Assembly: GCF_030283145.1 (NCBI RefSeq)
Contig: NZ_JASNWE010000005.1
Coordinates: forward strand, 310,001 to 374,000
Source of the DNA: Actinomadura xylanilytica
Lineage (GTDB): Bacteria; Actinomycetota; Actinomycetes; Streptosporangiales; Streptosporangiaceae
DNA length: 64,000 nucleotides
Reading direction: 5' to 3'
Each line of letters starts with the position of its first letter. The first letter of the stretch is position 1. Below are positions 16,986 through 24,218 of this stretch, piece after piece. The translations under genes were made by a program, and so were the position numbers. Under the pieces are notes generated by a model. It saw only the letters and a list, made by a program, of their open reading frames with translations. It did not search any database and had not been told where the DNA came from.

Positions 16986-17584
16986 TCGTGGCGGTTGCGC
17001 CGCCCCCGCCGGCCCGGCTTGATCGCCGAGCGGGCCTTCCACTCCTGCGCGAGCATCGCGTACACGACCTCGTCGGTCCACTCGCCCTTGACCAGCTCGT
17101 TCTGCACCAGATGCGCCTCGTGCCGCATTCCGAGCCGCTCCAGCACCCGCGCCGACGCGGCGTTGCGGCCGTCCAGCCGCCCGACGACGCGGTGCAGGCC
17201 GAGCCCCTCGAACCCCAGCCGCAGCACGGCCTCGGCCGCCTCGGTGGCGAACCCCTGGCCGTGGTAGGCGGGGTTGATGATGTAGCCGATCTCGCCCTGC
17301 CGGTGCTCGCGGCTGCTCCACTGGAGGTTGACCTCGCCGATCAGCGTGCCCGTCTCGCGCGGGACGACCGCCAGGACGAGCCAGTCGCCCTCCCGCTCGA
17401 TCCCGGTCGCGGCCATCTTCTGCTTCAGGAAGGTCCGGGACTCCTCCAGATTCCGCGGCTCCCAGTACAGGTAGCGTGCCACCTCGGGAAGCGACTGGTA
17501 GGCGTGCAGGCTCCCGAGGTCGTCGTCGTCGAACGGGCGCAGCGTCAGACGTTCGGTCTCGAGCGGAAAGGTGGGTTGCAGCAC
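16982..17584 (-). CDS. GNAT N-acetyltransferase (RimJ/RimL type)
   Basis: 200 aa. FPLETERLTLRPFDDDDLGS opens the domain. The acetyl-CoA binding core is GEIGYIINPAYHGQGFATEA, followed by HRVVGRLDGRNAASARVLER and LGMRHEAHLVQNELVKGEW. These match acetyltransferase 3 proteins that modify ribosomal proteins, aminoglycosides or amino-acid derivatives. The last 17 residues are Arg-rich. It is transcribed toward the WYL gene, with the two ends overlapping by 4 bp. The acceptor is unknown. Confidence 0.88.
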   Translation of the reverse strand: MLQPTFPLETERLTLRPFDDDDLGSLHAYQSLPEVARYLYWEPRNLEESRTFLKQKMAATGIEREGDWLVLAVVPRETGTLIGEVNLQWSSREHRQGEIGYIINPAYHGQGFATEAAEAVLRLGFEGLGLHRVVGRLDGRNAASARVLERLGMRHEAHLVQNELVKGEWTDEVVYAMLAQEWKARSAIKPGRRGRRNRHD

Positions 17585-17793
17585 GCGGTGATCCTATTCG
17601 CGTCCTTCCGCCACATGCGACCGATATGACACGCCGTCCAGCGCCCCCGGCGGCGGTCCGGGTCAGGACGGCGGGGCGCCGGGCCGATCGGCGGGCAGCG
17701 CCTCCGCTGCCGTCACTCCCTGTTTATCGGCCACCTATCCGGTCATACACACAGTAGTCGACATAAATGGACGATCAGTAGGGAGCAGCGACG

Positions 17794-18627
17794 ATGACGG
17801 CAGTGCCCTCCATCGAGCTCAACAACGGCGTCGAGATCCCGCAGCTCGGCTTCGGGACCTACCAGATCGCGCCCGAGCGGACGAAGGAGGCGGTGCTGAG
17901 CGCCCTGGAGGTCGGCTACCGGCACATCGACACCGCCGAGATGTACGGCAACGAGAAGCAGGTCGGCGAAGCGGTGCGCGCCTCCGGGATCGACCGTGCC
18001 GACATCTTCGTCACCAGCAAGCTGAACAACGGCTTCCACGCCCCGGCCGACGCGCTCAAGGCGTTCGACCGCACCCTGGACGATCTCGGCCTGGACCACC
18101 TGGACCTGTTCCTGATCCACTGGCCGCTGCCCGGCGTCGGCGACTTCGCCGAGACCTGGAACGCGCTGGAGGAAATCTACGCCTCGGGCCGCAGCAGGGC
18201 GATCGGGGTCTCCAACTTCCAGCCGCCCCACCTGCGCCGGATCCTGGCCGAGGGCGGCATCGTCCCCGCCGTCAACCAGATCGAGGTGCACCCCTACCTC
18301 ACCCAGGACGACGCCCGCGCCTTCGACGCCGAGCACGGCATCGCCACCGAGGCGTGGTCCCCGATCGCCCAGGGCAAGGTGCTGGACGACCCCACGATCG
18401 GCCGCATCGCGGCCCGCGTCGGCCGGACACCCGCCCAGGTGACCCTGCGCTGGCACCTCCAGCGCGGCGACATCGTCTTTCCCAAGTCCGTCACGCACGC
18501 CCGCGTCCAGGAGAACTTCGACGTCTTCGGCTTCACCCTCACCGGCGAGGACATCAAGGCCATCTCGGCCCTGAACCGCGACGAGCGCACCGGACCCGAC
18601 CCCGACACCTTCAACTACACCGGCTGA
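17794..18627 (+). CDS. Aldo/keto reductase (2,5-diketogluconate-reductase-like)
   Basis: 277 aa, complete. The catalytic tetrad is visible: Asp46 and Tyr51 in HIDTAEMYGNE, Lys76 in VTSKLNN, His109 in FLIHWPLP. The NADPH-binding end has VFPKSVTHARVQENFDVFGF. It reduces aldehydes or ketones in the cytosol; the usual annotation is DkgA-like, with a wide substrate range. AGGGAGCA precedes the ATG. An esterase gene follows after 31 bp on the same strand, so the two are likely cotranscribed. Confidence 0.9.
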   Translation: MTAVPSIELNNGVEIPQLGFGTYQIAPERTKEAVLSALEVGYRHIDTAEMYGNEKQVGEAVRASGIDRADIFVTSKLNNGFHAPADALKAFDRTLDDLGLDHLDLFLIHWPLPGVGDFAETWNALEEIYASGRSRAIGVSNFQPPHLRRILAEGGIVPAVNQIEVHPYLTQDDARAFDAEHGIATEAWSPIAQGKVLDDPTIGRIAARVGRTPAQVTLRWHLQRGDIVFPKSVTHARVQENFDVFGFTLTGEDIKAISALNRDERTGPDPDTFNYTG

Positions 18628-18658
18628 CCCCGCCGCCGCGCGATGGCACACTCCTGCC

Positions 18659-19615
18659 ATGGCGATCACCGAATTCAGCTTGACCGACGACGACGTGGCC
18701 GACCAGACCAGGGCGACCAACGAGCGGCTGGCCGCCGCGATGGAGGGCCGGCCCGCCCTGGAGGAGATCGACGACCCGGCGGCCAGCCGCGCCGCCCGCG
18801 AACGCGGCGAGGGCCCCTTCGCCCAGGCCGCCCCGATCCCCGAGGGCATCGACCGCACCGTCCCCGGCCGCGCCGGCGCCATCCCCGTGCGGATCTTCCG
18901 CCCCGCCGAGCCGCGCGGCGTCCTGCTGCACCTCCACGGCGGCGGCTGGACCCTCGGCTCGGCCGGGGCCCAGGATCCGCTGCTGTGGGGGATGTCGCAC
19001 GCCGCGGACGTCGCGGTGGTCAGCGTCGGCTACCGGCTGGCCCCCGAGCACCCCCACCCTGCCGCCGCCGACGACTGCGAGGACGCCGCGAACTGGCTGA
19101 TGGCCGAGGCCGCCGCCGAGTTCGGCACCGGCCGCCTGGCCATCGCCGGCGAGTCCGCCGGCGCCCACCTGGCCGCGCTCACCCTGGTGCGGCTGGCCGG
19201 CCGCGCCCGCGCCTTCCGCGCCGCGCAGCTCACCTTCGGCGCCTACGACCTGTCGATGACCCCCAGCCAGCTCGCCGGCCACGACAAGATGTTCATCCCC
19301 ACCCGCACCATGCGCTGGTTCTACGACCAGTACCTGCCCGGACTCGGGACCGCCGAGCGCCGCGACCCCACCGTCTCGCCCCTGTACGCCGACCTGCGGG
19401 GCATGCCGCCCGCCCGGTTCACCGTCGGCACCGAGGACCCGCTGCTGGACGACTCCCTGTTCATGGCCGCGCGCTGGCAGGCCGCCGGGAACACCGCCGA
19501 ACTCGACGTGGTCGCGGACGCGGCCCACGGCTTCATCGCCTTCGGCGGCGTCGCGGCCGAACGCGAACTGACCCGGCAGGTCGCCTTCATCGCCGGAGCC
19601 GTCGCCGCCGGCTGA
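18659..19615 (+). CDS. HSL-family carboxylesterase (alpha/beta hydrolase 3)
   Basis: 318 aa. The oxyanion motif HLHGGGWTLGSAG and nucleophile motif IAGESAGAHLAAL define the hormone-sensitive-lipase family. The acid Asp is in TEDPLLDDS and the His in DAAHGFIAFG. Such enzymes cut short- or medium-chain esters. It follows the aldo/keto reductase by 31 bp and is convergent with the HD-Pnk gene. Confidence 0.88.
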   Translation: MAITEFSLTDDDVADQTRATNERLAAAMEGRPALEEIDDPAASRAARERGEGPFAQAAPIPEGIDRTVPGRAGAIPVRIFRPAEPRGVLLHLHGGGWTLGSAGAQDPLLWGMSHAADVAVVSVGYRLAPEHPHPAAADDCEDAANWLMAEAAAEFGTGRLAIAGESAGAHLAALTLVRLAGRARAFRAAQLTFGAYDLSMTPSQLAGHDKMFIPTRTMRWFYDQYLPGLGTAERRDPTVSPLYADLRGMPPARFTVGTEDPLLDDSLFMAARWQAAGNTAELDVVADAAHGFIAFGGVAAERELTRQVAFIAGAVAAG

Positions 19616-19655
19616 CCCCGCCGGCACCCGCGGAAGCACCGCGGATGCCGGAGCG

Positions 19656-20780
19656 TCAGGCGGTGGTCAGCCAGCTCACCCGGTGCGCCTCGGTCAGGTC
19701 CGGGGTCTCCCAGCGGCGCACGAACCGCTCGATGACCGTGTCGGGGACCGGCGCCGGCCGCCCGTGGTTGCGTTCGCGCAGCACGTGCGGCGGCGCCTCC
19801 AGCGCGACCATCTCGACCCGGCCCCGGTAGTCGGCCATCGGCCCGGTGCACTGCTCGCGCAGCATCCGCGACACGTTGGTGGCGTTCCACACGAACGAGC
19901 GGCCCGCCCGCAGATGCCCGCGGGCCAGCTCGTACGCGGCGGCGGCCACCGGCCGCTGGTCGCCGCGCGGCGACACCCCCAGCTCCGCGCGCAGCCGGTC
20001 CAGGCTCACCACCGGCAGGCCCGGACGGTTCGCGGCGATCCAATGGTCCTTGCCGACACCGGGAAGCCCCGACAGCACCGTCACCGTCAGCCGCGTGTCG
20101 TCGTAGGCGGCGTAGTCGGGATCACGGCCGGGCTTGCGGAAGTACCAGAACCGCGCGTGGTCGGACGGGAAGACGCGCGGCCCGTCCAGGCAGCGCTGCT
20201 CGGCGCAGTACTCCCCGTACAGCGCGATGTTCTCCAGCACCTCCCCGGCGTCACCGCAGACCCGGCCGAGGATGTCGGCGGTGGCCAGCAGCACCAGGTC
20301 GTCGTTGCGGGCCAGCAGGCTCACCCGGAACGCGATCTGCTGGAGGTCGGGCCGCTCCAGCGCCCAGAACGGCACCTGGTGATGCCGGACGAGCGCGGCG
20401 ACGTGCTCCCGCCACGGCACCGGCGCCCCCAGCTCCCACAGGATCCGCCGGACCATCAGGTCACCGCGCCGCGAATGCCCGTGCGCGGTGATCCGGCCGT
20501 CGGCGTCGACCCGGGTGCACCGGGGCTTGGCGACGTCGTGCATCAGCACCGCCGCGAACAGCCGCACCCGCTCGTCCACGGGACGCGCCCTCCAGTCCGG
20601 CAGCGCCGCCAGGGCCTCGCACGCCATCCGGGTGTGCACCTCGACGTCGCCCTCGGCGTGGTGGACCGCGTCCTGCGGGACGCCCGCCAGCCCCCGCACC
20701 CACCCGAAACGCTCGCGGATCTCCGTCCACGGCACCTGCCAGCCCGGCGGCGCGGGGCACAGCTCAGCGAACACCTGCAT
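19656..20780 (-). CDS. HD-Pnk: HD phosphohydrolase fused to a polynucleotide kinase
   Basis: 374 aa. The N-terminal HD domain has HH (40-41), LMHDVAKPR with His81 and Asp82, AHGHSRRGD (100-107), RHHQVPF and ATADILGR, giving the full metal-ligand set. The C-terminal P-loop kinase begins VLSGLPGVGKDHW with Lys244, followed by SLDRLRAELG carrying the base Asp261, and VWNATNVSR. In described HD-Pnk enzymes the HD part removes 2',3'-cyclic or 2'/3'-phosphates and the kinase part phosphorylates 5'-OH ends. It starts 17 bp before the end of the RNA ligase gene, so the two are translationally coupled. Confidence 0.88.
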   Translation of the reverse strand: MQVFAELCPAPPGWQVPWTEIRERFGWVRGLAGVPQDAVHHAEGDVEVHTRMACEALAALPDWRARPVDERVRLFAAVLMHDVAKPRCTRVDADGRITAHGHSRRGDLMVRRILWELGAPVPWREHVAALVRHHQVPFWALERPDLQQIAFRVSLLARNDDLVLLATADILGRVCGDAGEVLENIALYGEYCAEQRCLDGPRVFPSDHARFWYFRKPGRDPDYAAYDDTRLTVTVLSGLPGVGKDHWIAANRPGLPVVSLDRLRAELGVSPRGDQRPVAAAAYELARGHLRAGRSFVWNATNVSRMLREQCTGPMADYRGRVEMVALEAPPHVLRERNHGRPAPVPDTVIERFVRRWETPDLTEAHRVSWLTTA

Positions 20781-21552
20781 ACAGCACCTCCGGATCGGCC
20801 AGGCCGTTCGCGACGATCGGCCGGTCCTGCCAGTGCGTGCCCGAATCGAGGATGGCGGTCAGGAAGCTCGGCCGCACCCACTTGAGCCGCCCCACGGTCT
20901 CCCCGCCCCGCTCGACCTTGATGTAGAGGCCCTCCATCTCGTCCGCGCCGTCGGTCTCGCCCGCGACCCGGTCCGGGTCGGCGCCCCCGGCGGACGCGGC
21001 CTCGCGCAGCGCGTCCCGCCACCGGGGCGTCCGGCACGCCGATGGACCGGCCAGCGCCGTCAGCGCGCCCAGATCGTCCAGGACGCCCGAGTACAGGACG
21101 GGCACCGGCACCACCGGCGTCCCGTCCAGGAGCTCGCGGCGGCGGACGGTCGACAGGAACGTCCCATCGGCCCGGTCCAGCACGTCGAACTCGCAGAAGT
21201 AGTGGGGGAGCGCGTCGTAGAAGACGGTGTGCTTGGCGTAGAGCCACTCCCCGTACAGGACGTAGCGGTCGCCGAGCCGTTCCCACAGGACATGCTGGAC
21301 CGACGCCGCCCACGCCTTCAGCGGCCCGAACTGCCGCTCGCGGGGACCCCCGGCCAGGAAATGCCCGCGGCTCTGCAACCGCAGCTCCCCGCCGGGGGAG
21401 AAGCTGATGCCGGCGTTGGCGCCGTCCAGCTTCTCCTCCACCACCAGGTACCGCCCGGCGATCTCCCGGAACGGCACGGCGGCCAGGTCGTGGTCGCCGG
21501 GCTGCAACCGGGAGCCCTGCACATGCCGGGTCCGGGGGTACTTGCGAAGCAT
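20764..21552 (-). CDS. ATP-dependent RNA ligase
   Basis: 262 aa from ATG 21552; an ATG at 21588 would add 12 residues. Nucleotidyltransferase motif I is VEEKLDGANAG with Lys41. Motif III is LYGEWLYAKH, IIIa FCEFDVLD, IV EGLYIKVE, and V RLKWVRPS. The KYPRTRHVQGSRLQPGD opening is typical of the small RNA ligases found beside HD-Pnk genes. It would seal 5'-phosphate and 3'-OH ends made by its partner. Together the two genes form a complete RNA break-repair unit. No toxin, RtcB or archease gene is adjacent. Confidence 0.88.
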   Translation of the reverse strand: MLRKYPRTRHVQGSRLQPGDHDLAAVPFREIAGRYLVVEEKLDGANAGISFSPGGELRLQSRGHFLAGGPRERQFGPLKAWAASVQHVLWERLGDRYVLYGEWLYAKHTVFYDALPHYFCEFDVLDRADGTFLSTVRRRELLDGTPVVPVPVLYSGVLDDLGALTALAGPSACRTPRWRDALREAASAGGADPDRVAGETDGADEMEGLYIKVERGGETVGRLKWVRPSFLTAILDSGTHWQDRPIVANGLADPEVLYAGVR

Positions 21553-21783
21553 GCCGACCGTTCTAACGAACCGCGCCCCGCCTGCCAACCGAATATCGCC
21601 CCGCCGCGGCGGGGCGGTCAGCGCGCCGCGACCAATGGGGTCGGCCCGAACGCGGCACGTTCACCAGGAAGACCCAGCGCCGGCCCGCGCCGTCCACAGG
21701 AACCCGCCCAGCACGAGTCCATGCTCCCAAGGCCGGCCTTCGGACGCTACGCCGAGCCTCGAAACGTGGGCGCCGGACGGCGT

Positions 21784-22503
21784 TCAGCCGCTGCCGTCCC
21801 TGCCCGCGCGGGCGGCGATCCCCTCGACGAGGACGTCCAGGGAGAACTCGAAGAGGGTGTCGGGCGCGTCCGGCTCCAGCTCACCGATCCGGCTCAGGTA
21901 GGGCAGGTCGGCGTCGGCGTCGGCGTCGGCGCTCAGCCACGGCGGCGGCATCCGCTCCAGGTCGCCGGGGTTCAGGTGCGCGGGCGGACGATCGTGGACG
22001 GTGTCCTGTAGTTCCACGAACCCCACCACCAGCCGGATCGTCTCCATGCACGCGCGGTAGGCGTCCTGCAGCGGCAGCCCGACCGCCGCGAAGAACCCGA
22101 TCAGGGCATCCACGTTGCGCAGCATCACTGGATGCCGGGCCATCGTGATGTTCTCGCTCAGTGCCAGCGCGGTCATGCCGGGATGGCGCCGGTGGTGGGC
22201 CCGCAGGTCCCGGCAGAACGCGCGCAGGGCGTCCCGCCAGCGGGCGGGATCCAGCTCCGGTGGCCGCCACCCGGACTCGAAGATCTCGGCCGCGACGGTG
22301 ATCAGATCACGCCGGTCCTCGACGTAGTTGTACAGCGCGCGGGGCGAGACGCCGAGGTCGGCCGCCAGCGACCGCATCGTCAGCTCGGCCGGGCCGCTGC
22401 GGCCGAGGAACTCCAGCGCCGCCCGGCCGACCGACTCGCGGGTGAGGGTGGCGCGGCCCTTGCGGTGGGTCGGCCGCCGCCGGGCCGGGGTGGGGCTGCT
22501 CAT
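21784..22503 (-). CDS. TetR-family transcriptional regulator
   Basis: 239 aa from ATG 22503. The HTH is RESVGRAALEFLGRSGPAEL, then TMRSLAADLGVSPRALYNYV. The C-terminal ligand domain resembles TetR_C_1. An (Ala-Asp)4 run near residue 190 is encoded by four GTCGGC copies at 21907-21930. It is divergent from the iron-box-controlled MFS gene with about 110 bp between starts, so it may regulate that exporter in addition to the iron repressor. Confidence 0.85.
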   Translation of the reverse strand: MSSPTPARRRPTHRKGRATLTRESVGRAALEFLGRSGPAELTMRSLAADLGVSPRALYNYVEDRRDLITVAAEIFESGWRPPELDPARWRDALRAFCRDLRAHHRRHPGMTALALSENITMARHPVMLRNVDALIGFFAAVGLPLQDAYRACMETIRLVVGFVELQDTVHDRPPAHLNPGDLERMPPPWLSADADADADLPYLSRIGELEPDAPDTLFEFSLDVLVEGIAARAGRDGSG

Positions 22504-22576
22504 CGGCCCCGAGGTTAGCGCAACCCCCTTGAATTTCACACATGTTGACTTTAATCGCGGCAGCCGCCAGGGTGAC

Positions 22577-22595
22577 CCAGGTAAGGCTCACCTAA
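22577..22595. promoter_or_regulatory. Iron box (DmdR/IdeR operator)
   Basis: CCAGGTAAGGCTCACCTAA matches 16 of 19 positions of the actinobacterial iron box TTAGGTTAGGCTCACCTAA, as I recall the consensus. It ends 19 bp before the MFS start codon, so an iron-loaded repressor there should block expression. This marks the transporter as iron-starvation induced. Confidence 0.8.
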
Positions 22596-22614
22596 CTTCC
22601 CTCTGGAGTCGCTC

Positions 22615-23907
22615 ATGCGCCTGGCCGGCCTCGCCATGGACCTCACCCCCTTCCGTGACAGCCGCGACTTCCGGCTGCTGTACGCCGGATTCCTCGGCGC
22701 CATGCTCGGCACGCTGTTGACCAGCGTCGCGATCGCCGTGCAGATCTACGACCTCACCGGATCGCCGCTGCAGATCGGCCTGGTCAGCCTCGCGAGGGCG
22801 CTGCCCCTGGTCGCCGGCGTGCTGGCCGGCGGCGTCCTCGCCGACCGCATGGACCGCCGCCTGCTGATGCTGGCCACCCGGCTGCCGCTGACGCTCGTCG
22901 CGGCGGCACTCGCCGTCAACGCGCTGCTCCCGCACCCGCACCTGTGGGTCATCTACGCCGCCACCGGCGTCACCGGGCTCCTCGCCGGGCTCGGCGGCCC
23001 GGCGATGCTCGCCGCCATCCCCGCCCTGGTCGGCCCCGAGCGCCTCGCGGCGGCGGGCGCGCTGACCTCGGCCTCCACCCAGCTCGCGGCCCTCGTCGGC
23101 CCCGCCCTCGGCGGCCTGCTCATCGCCGGCCCGGGACTGGCCGCGTGCTTCGCCGTCGACGCCGCCGGATTCCTGGTGTTCTCCCTGGCCCTGCTGTTCG
23201 TCCGGCCCCTCCCGCCCGCCGCCACCGCCACCGGCGCGGGCAAGGGCGTCCGGCAGGCGTTCGGGGCGGTGGCGGCCGGTGCGCGCTTCGTCCGCGGCCA
23301 CCGCCTCATCATGGGCCTGCTGCTCATCGACGCCGCCGCGGTGGTCTTCACGATGCCGCAGGCGCTCTACCCCGTCCTCGCCGACCGCCAGTTCGGCGGC
23401 GGCCCCGGCGTGGTCGGCCTGCTGTACGCCGCGCCCGCGTTCGGTGCCCTGGCCGGCGCGGCCACCAGCGGCTGGACGGCGCGCGCAGGCGGGCACGCCC
23501 TGATCGGCGCCGTCCTGCTGTGGGGGGCCTCTCTCGCGGGCTTCGGCCTGACCTCGTTCCTGCCCCTGGCCCTGGTACTGCTCGCCCTCGCCGGGCTCGG
23601 CGACCTGATCTCCGAGACCCTCCGCTCAGCCCTCCTGCAGCACGGCACACCCGACGACCTGCGCGGACGGGTCAGCAGCCTGTGGATGGTCCAGGCGACC
23701 GTCTCACCCGCCCTGGGCAACGCCGCGATCGGCTTCCTCGCCGAGCTGACCAGCGCCCGCGCCGCCGTGATCACCGGCGGGCTCGTCTGCGTCGTGGCCG
23801 CCGTCGCGGTCGCCGCCGCCTGCCCGGCCCTCCGCCGGGCCGACCTCACCACGCCGCCCGCCACCGCCCAGGCACCCGCCACGCCACCCGCAGACCGGCC
23901 AGCCTAG
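22615..23907 (+). CDS. EntS-like MFS siderophore exporter
   Basis: 430 aa, about 12 membrane segments. The N-terminal half has FRLLYAGFLGAMLGTLLTSV, then AIAVQIYDLTGSPLQIGLVS and LADRMDRRLLML, the MFS_3/EntS pattern. LRGRVSSLWMVQATVSPALG lies in the C-terminal half. EntS-type proteins export siderophores. The iron box directly upstream supports this, but no siderophore synthase is in the window. The start at 22615 follows TGGAG; Met8 is an alternative. Its end abuts repeat copy B. Confidence 0.85.
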   Translation: MRLAGLAMDLTPFRDSRDFRLLYAGFLGAMLGTLLTSVAIAVQIYDLTGSPLQIGLVSLARALPLVAGVLAGGVLADRMDRRLLMLATRLPLTLVAAALAVNALLPHPHLWVIYAATGVTGLLAGLGGPAMLAAIPALVGPERLAAAGALTSASTQLAALVGPALGGLLIAGPGLAACFAVDAAGFLVFSLALLFVRPLPPAATATGAGKGVRQAFGAVAAGARFVRGHRLIMGLLLIDAAAVVFTMPQALYPVLADRQFGGGPGVVGLLYAAPAFGALAGAATSGWTARAGGHALIGAVLLWGASLAGFGLTSFLPLALVLLALAGLGDLISETLRSALLQHGTPDDLRGRVSSLWMVQATVSPALGNAAIGFLAELTSARAAVITGGLVCVVAAVAVAAACPALRRADLTTPPATAQAPATPPADRPA

Positions 23908-24084
23908 GCCGTATTCCAAGCCCGGCCCGGCATCCTCGCCTGGCGGCTCGGACGCCGACCGCGCTTTGGGCGAGCGCGACATCGCTCCGCGATCTGCCCG
24001 GTGAGGCTCGCCTCCGGCATCGCCCCACCGGCCAGGCAACACACGCTCGCGCGACAGCCGAGGCACTGTGAGACAGACCCTAGG
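23908..24084 (-). repeat. Intergenic repeat element, copy B (inverted relative to copy A)
   Basis: Read on the minus strand it repeats copy A (14910-15122) with scattered substitutions. Shared pieces are the CTCGCCTGGCGGCTCGGAC core (here on the plus strand), GCGAGCGCGACATCGCT, GGCTCGCCTCCGGC and CCCCACCGGCCAG. Like copy A it lies between convergent genes. It holds one instead of two copies of the CAGGCGAGG box. Confidence 0.75.
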
Positions 24085-24159
24085 TAGCCGGAGCGCCCAC
24101 GATGAACCGGCCGCGCTCCGGCGGCGGTGAGCGCCGCCGCCGTGCGCGGCGTCCCCTCA

Positions 24160-24183
24160 CCCGGCCGGGAACACCCGGCCGGG
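24160..24183. terminator. Possible terminator hairpin after the terpene cyclase-P450 gene
   Basis: CCCGGCCGGG occurs twice (24160-24169 and 24174-24183) with AACA between. Each half is self-complementary, so a stable stem with a 4-nt loop can form. It is 36 bp beyond the stop of the minus-strand fusion gene. Confidence 0.45.
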
Positions 24184-24218
24184 CGGCGACCCGACCGGGG
24201 CGGGTCACCGGGGGGGGA

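Noticed and set aside
21907..21930. Four GTCGGC copies as a phase-variable switch
   Set aside because: The unit is 6 bp, so changes in copy number keep the TetR frame open; it only alters an Ala-Asp run.
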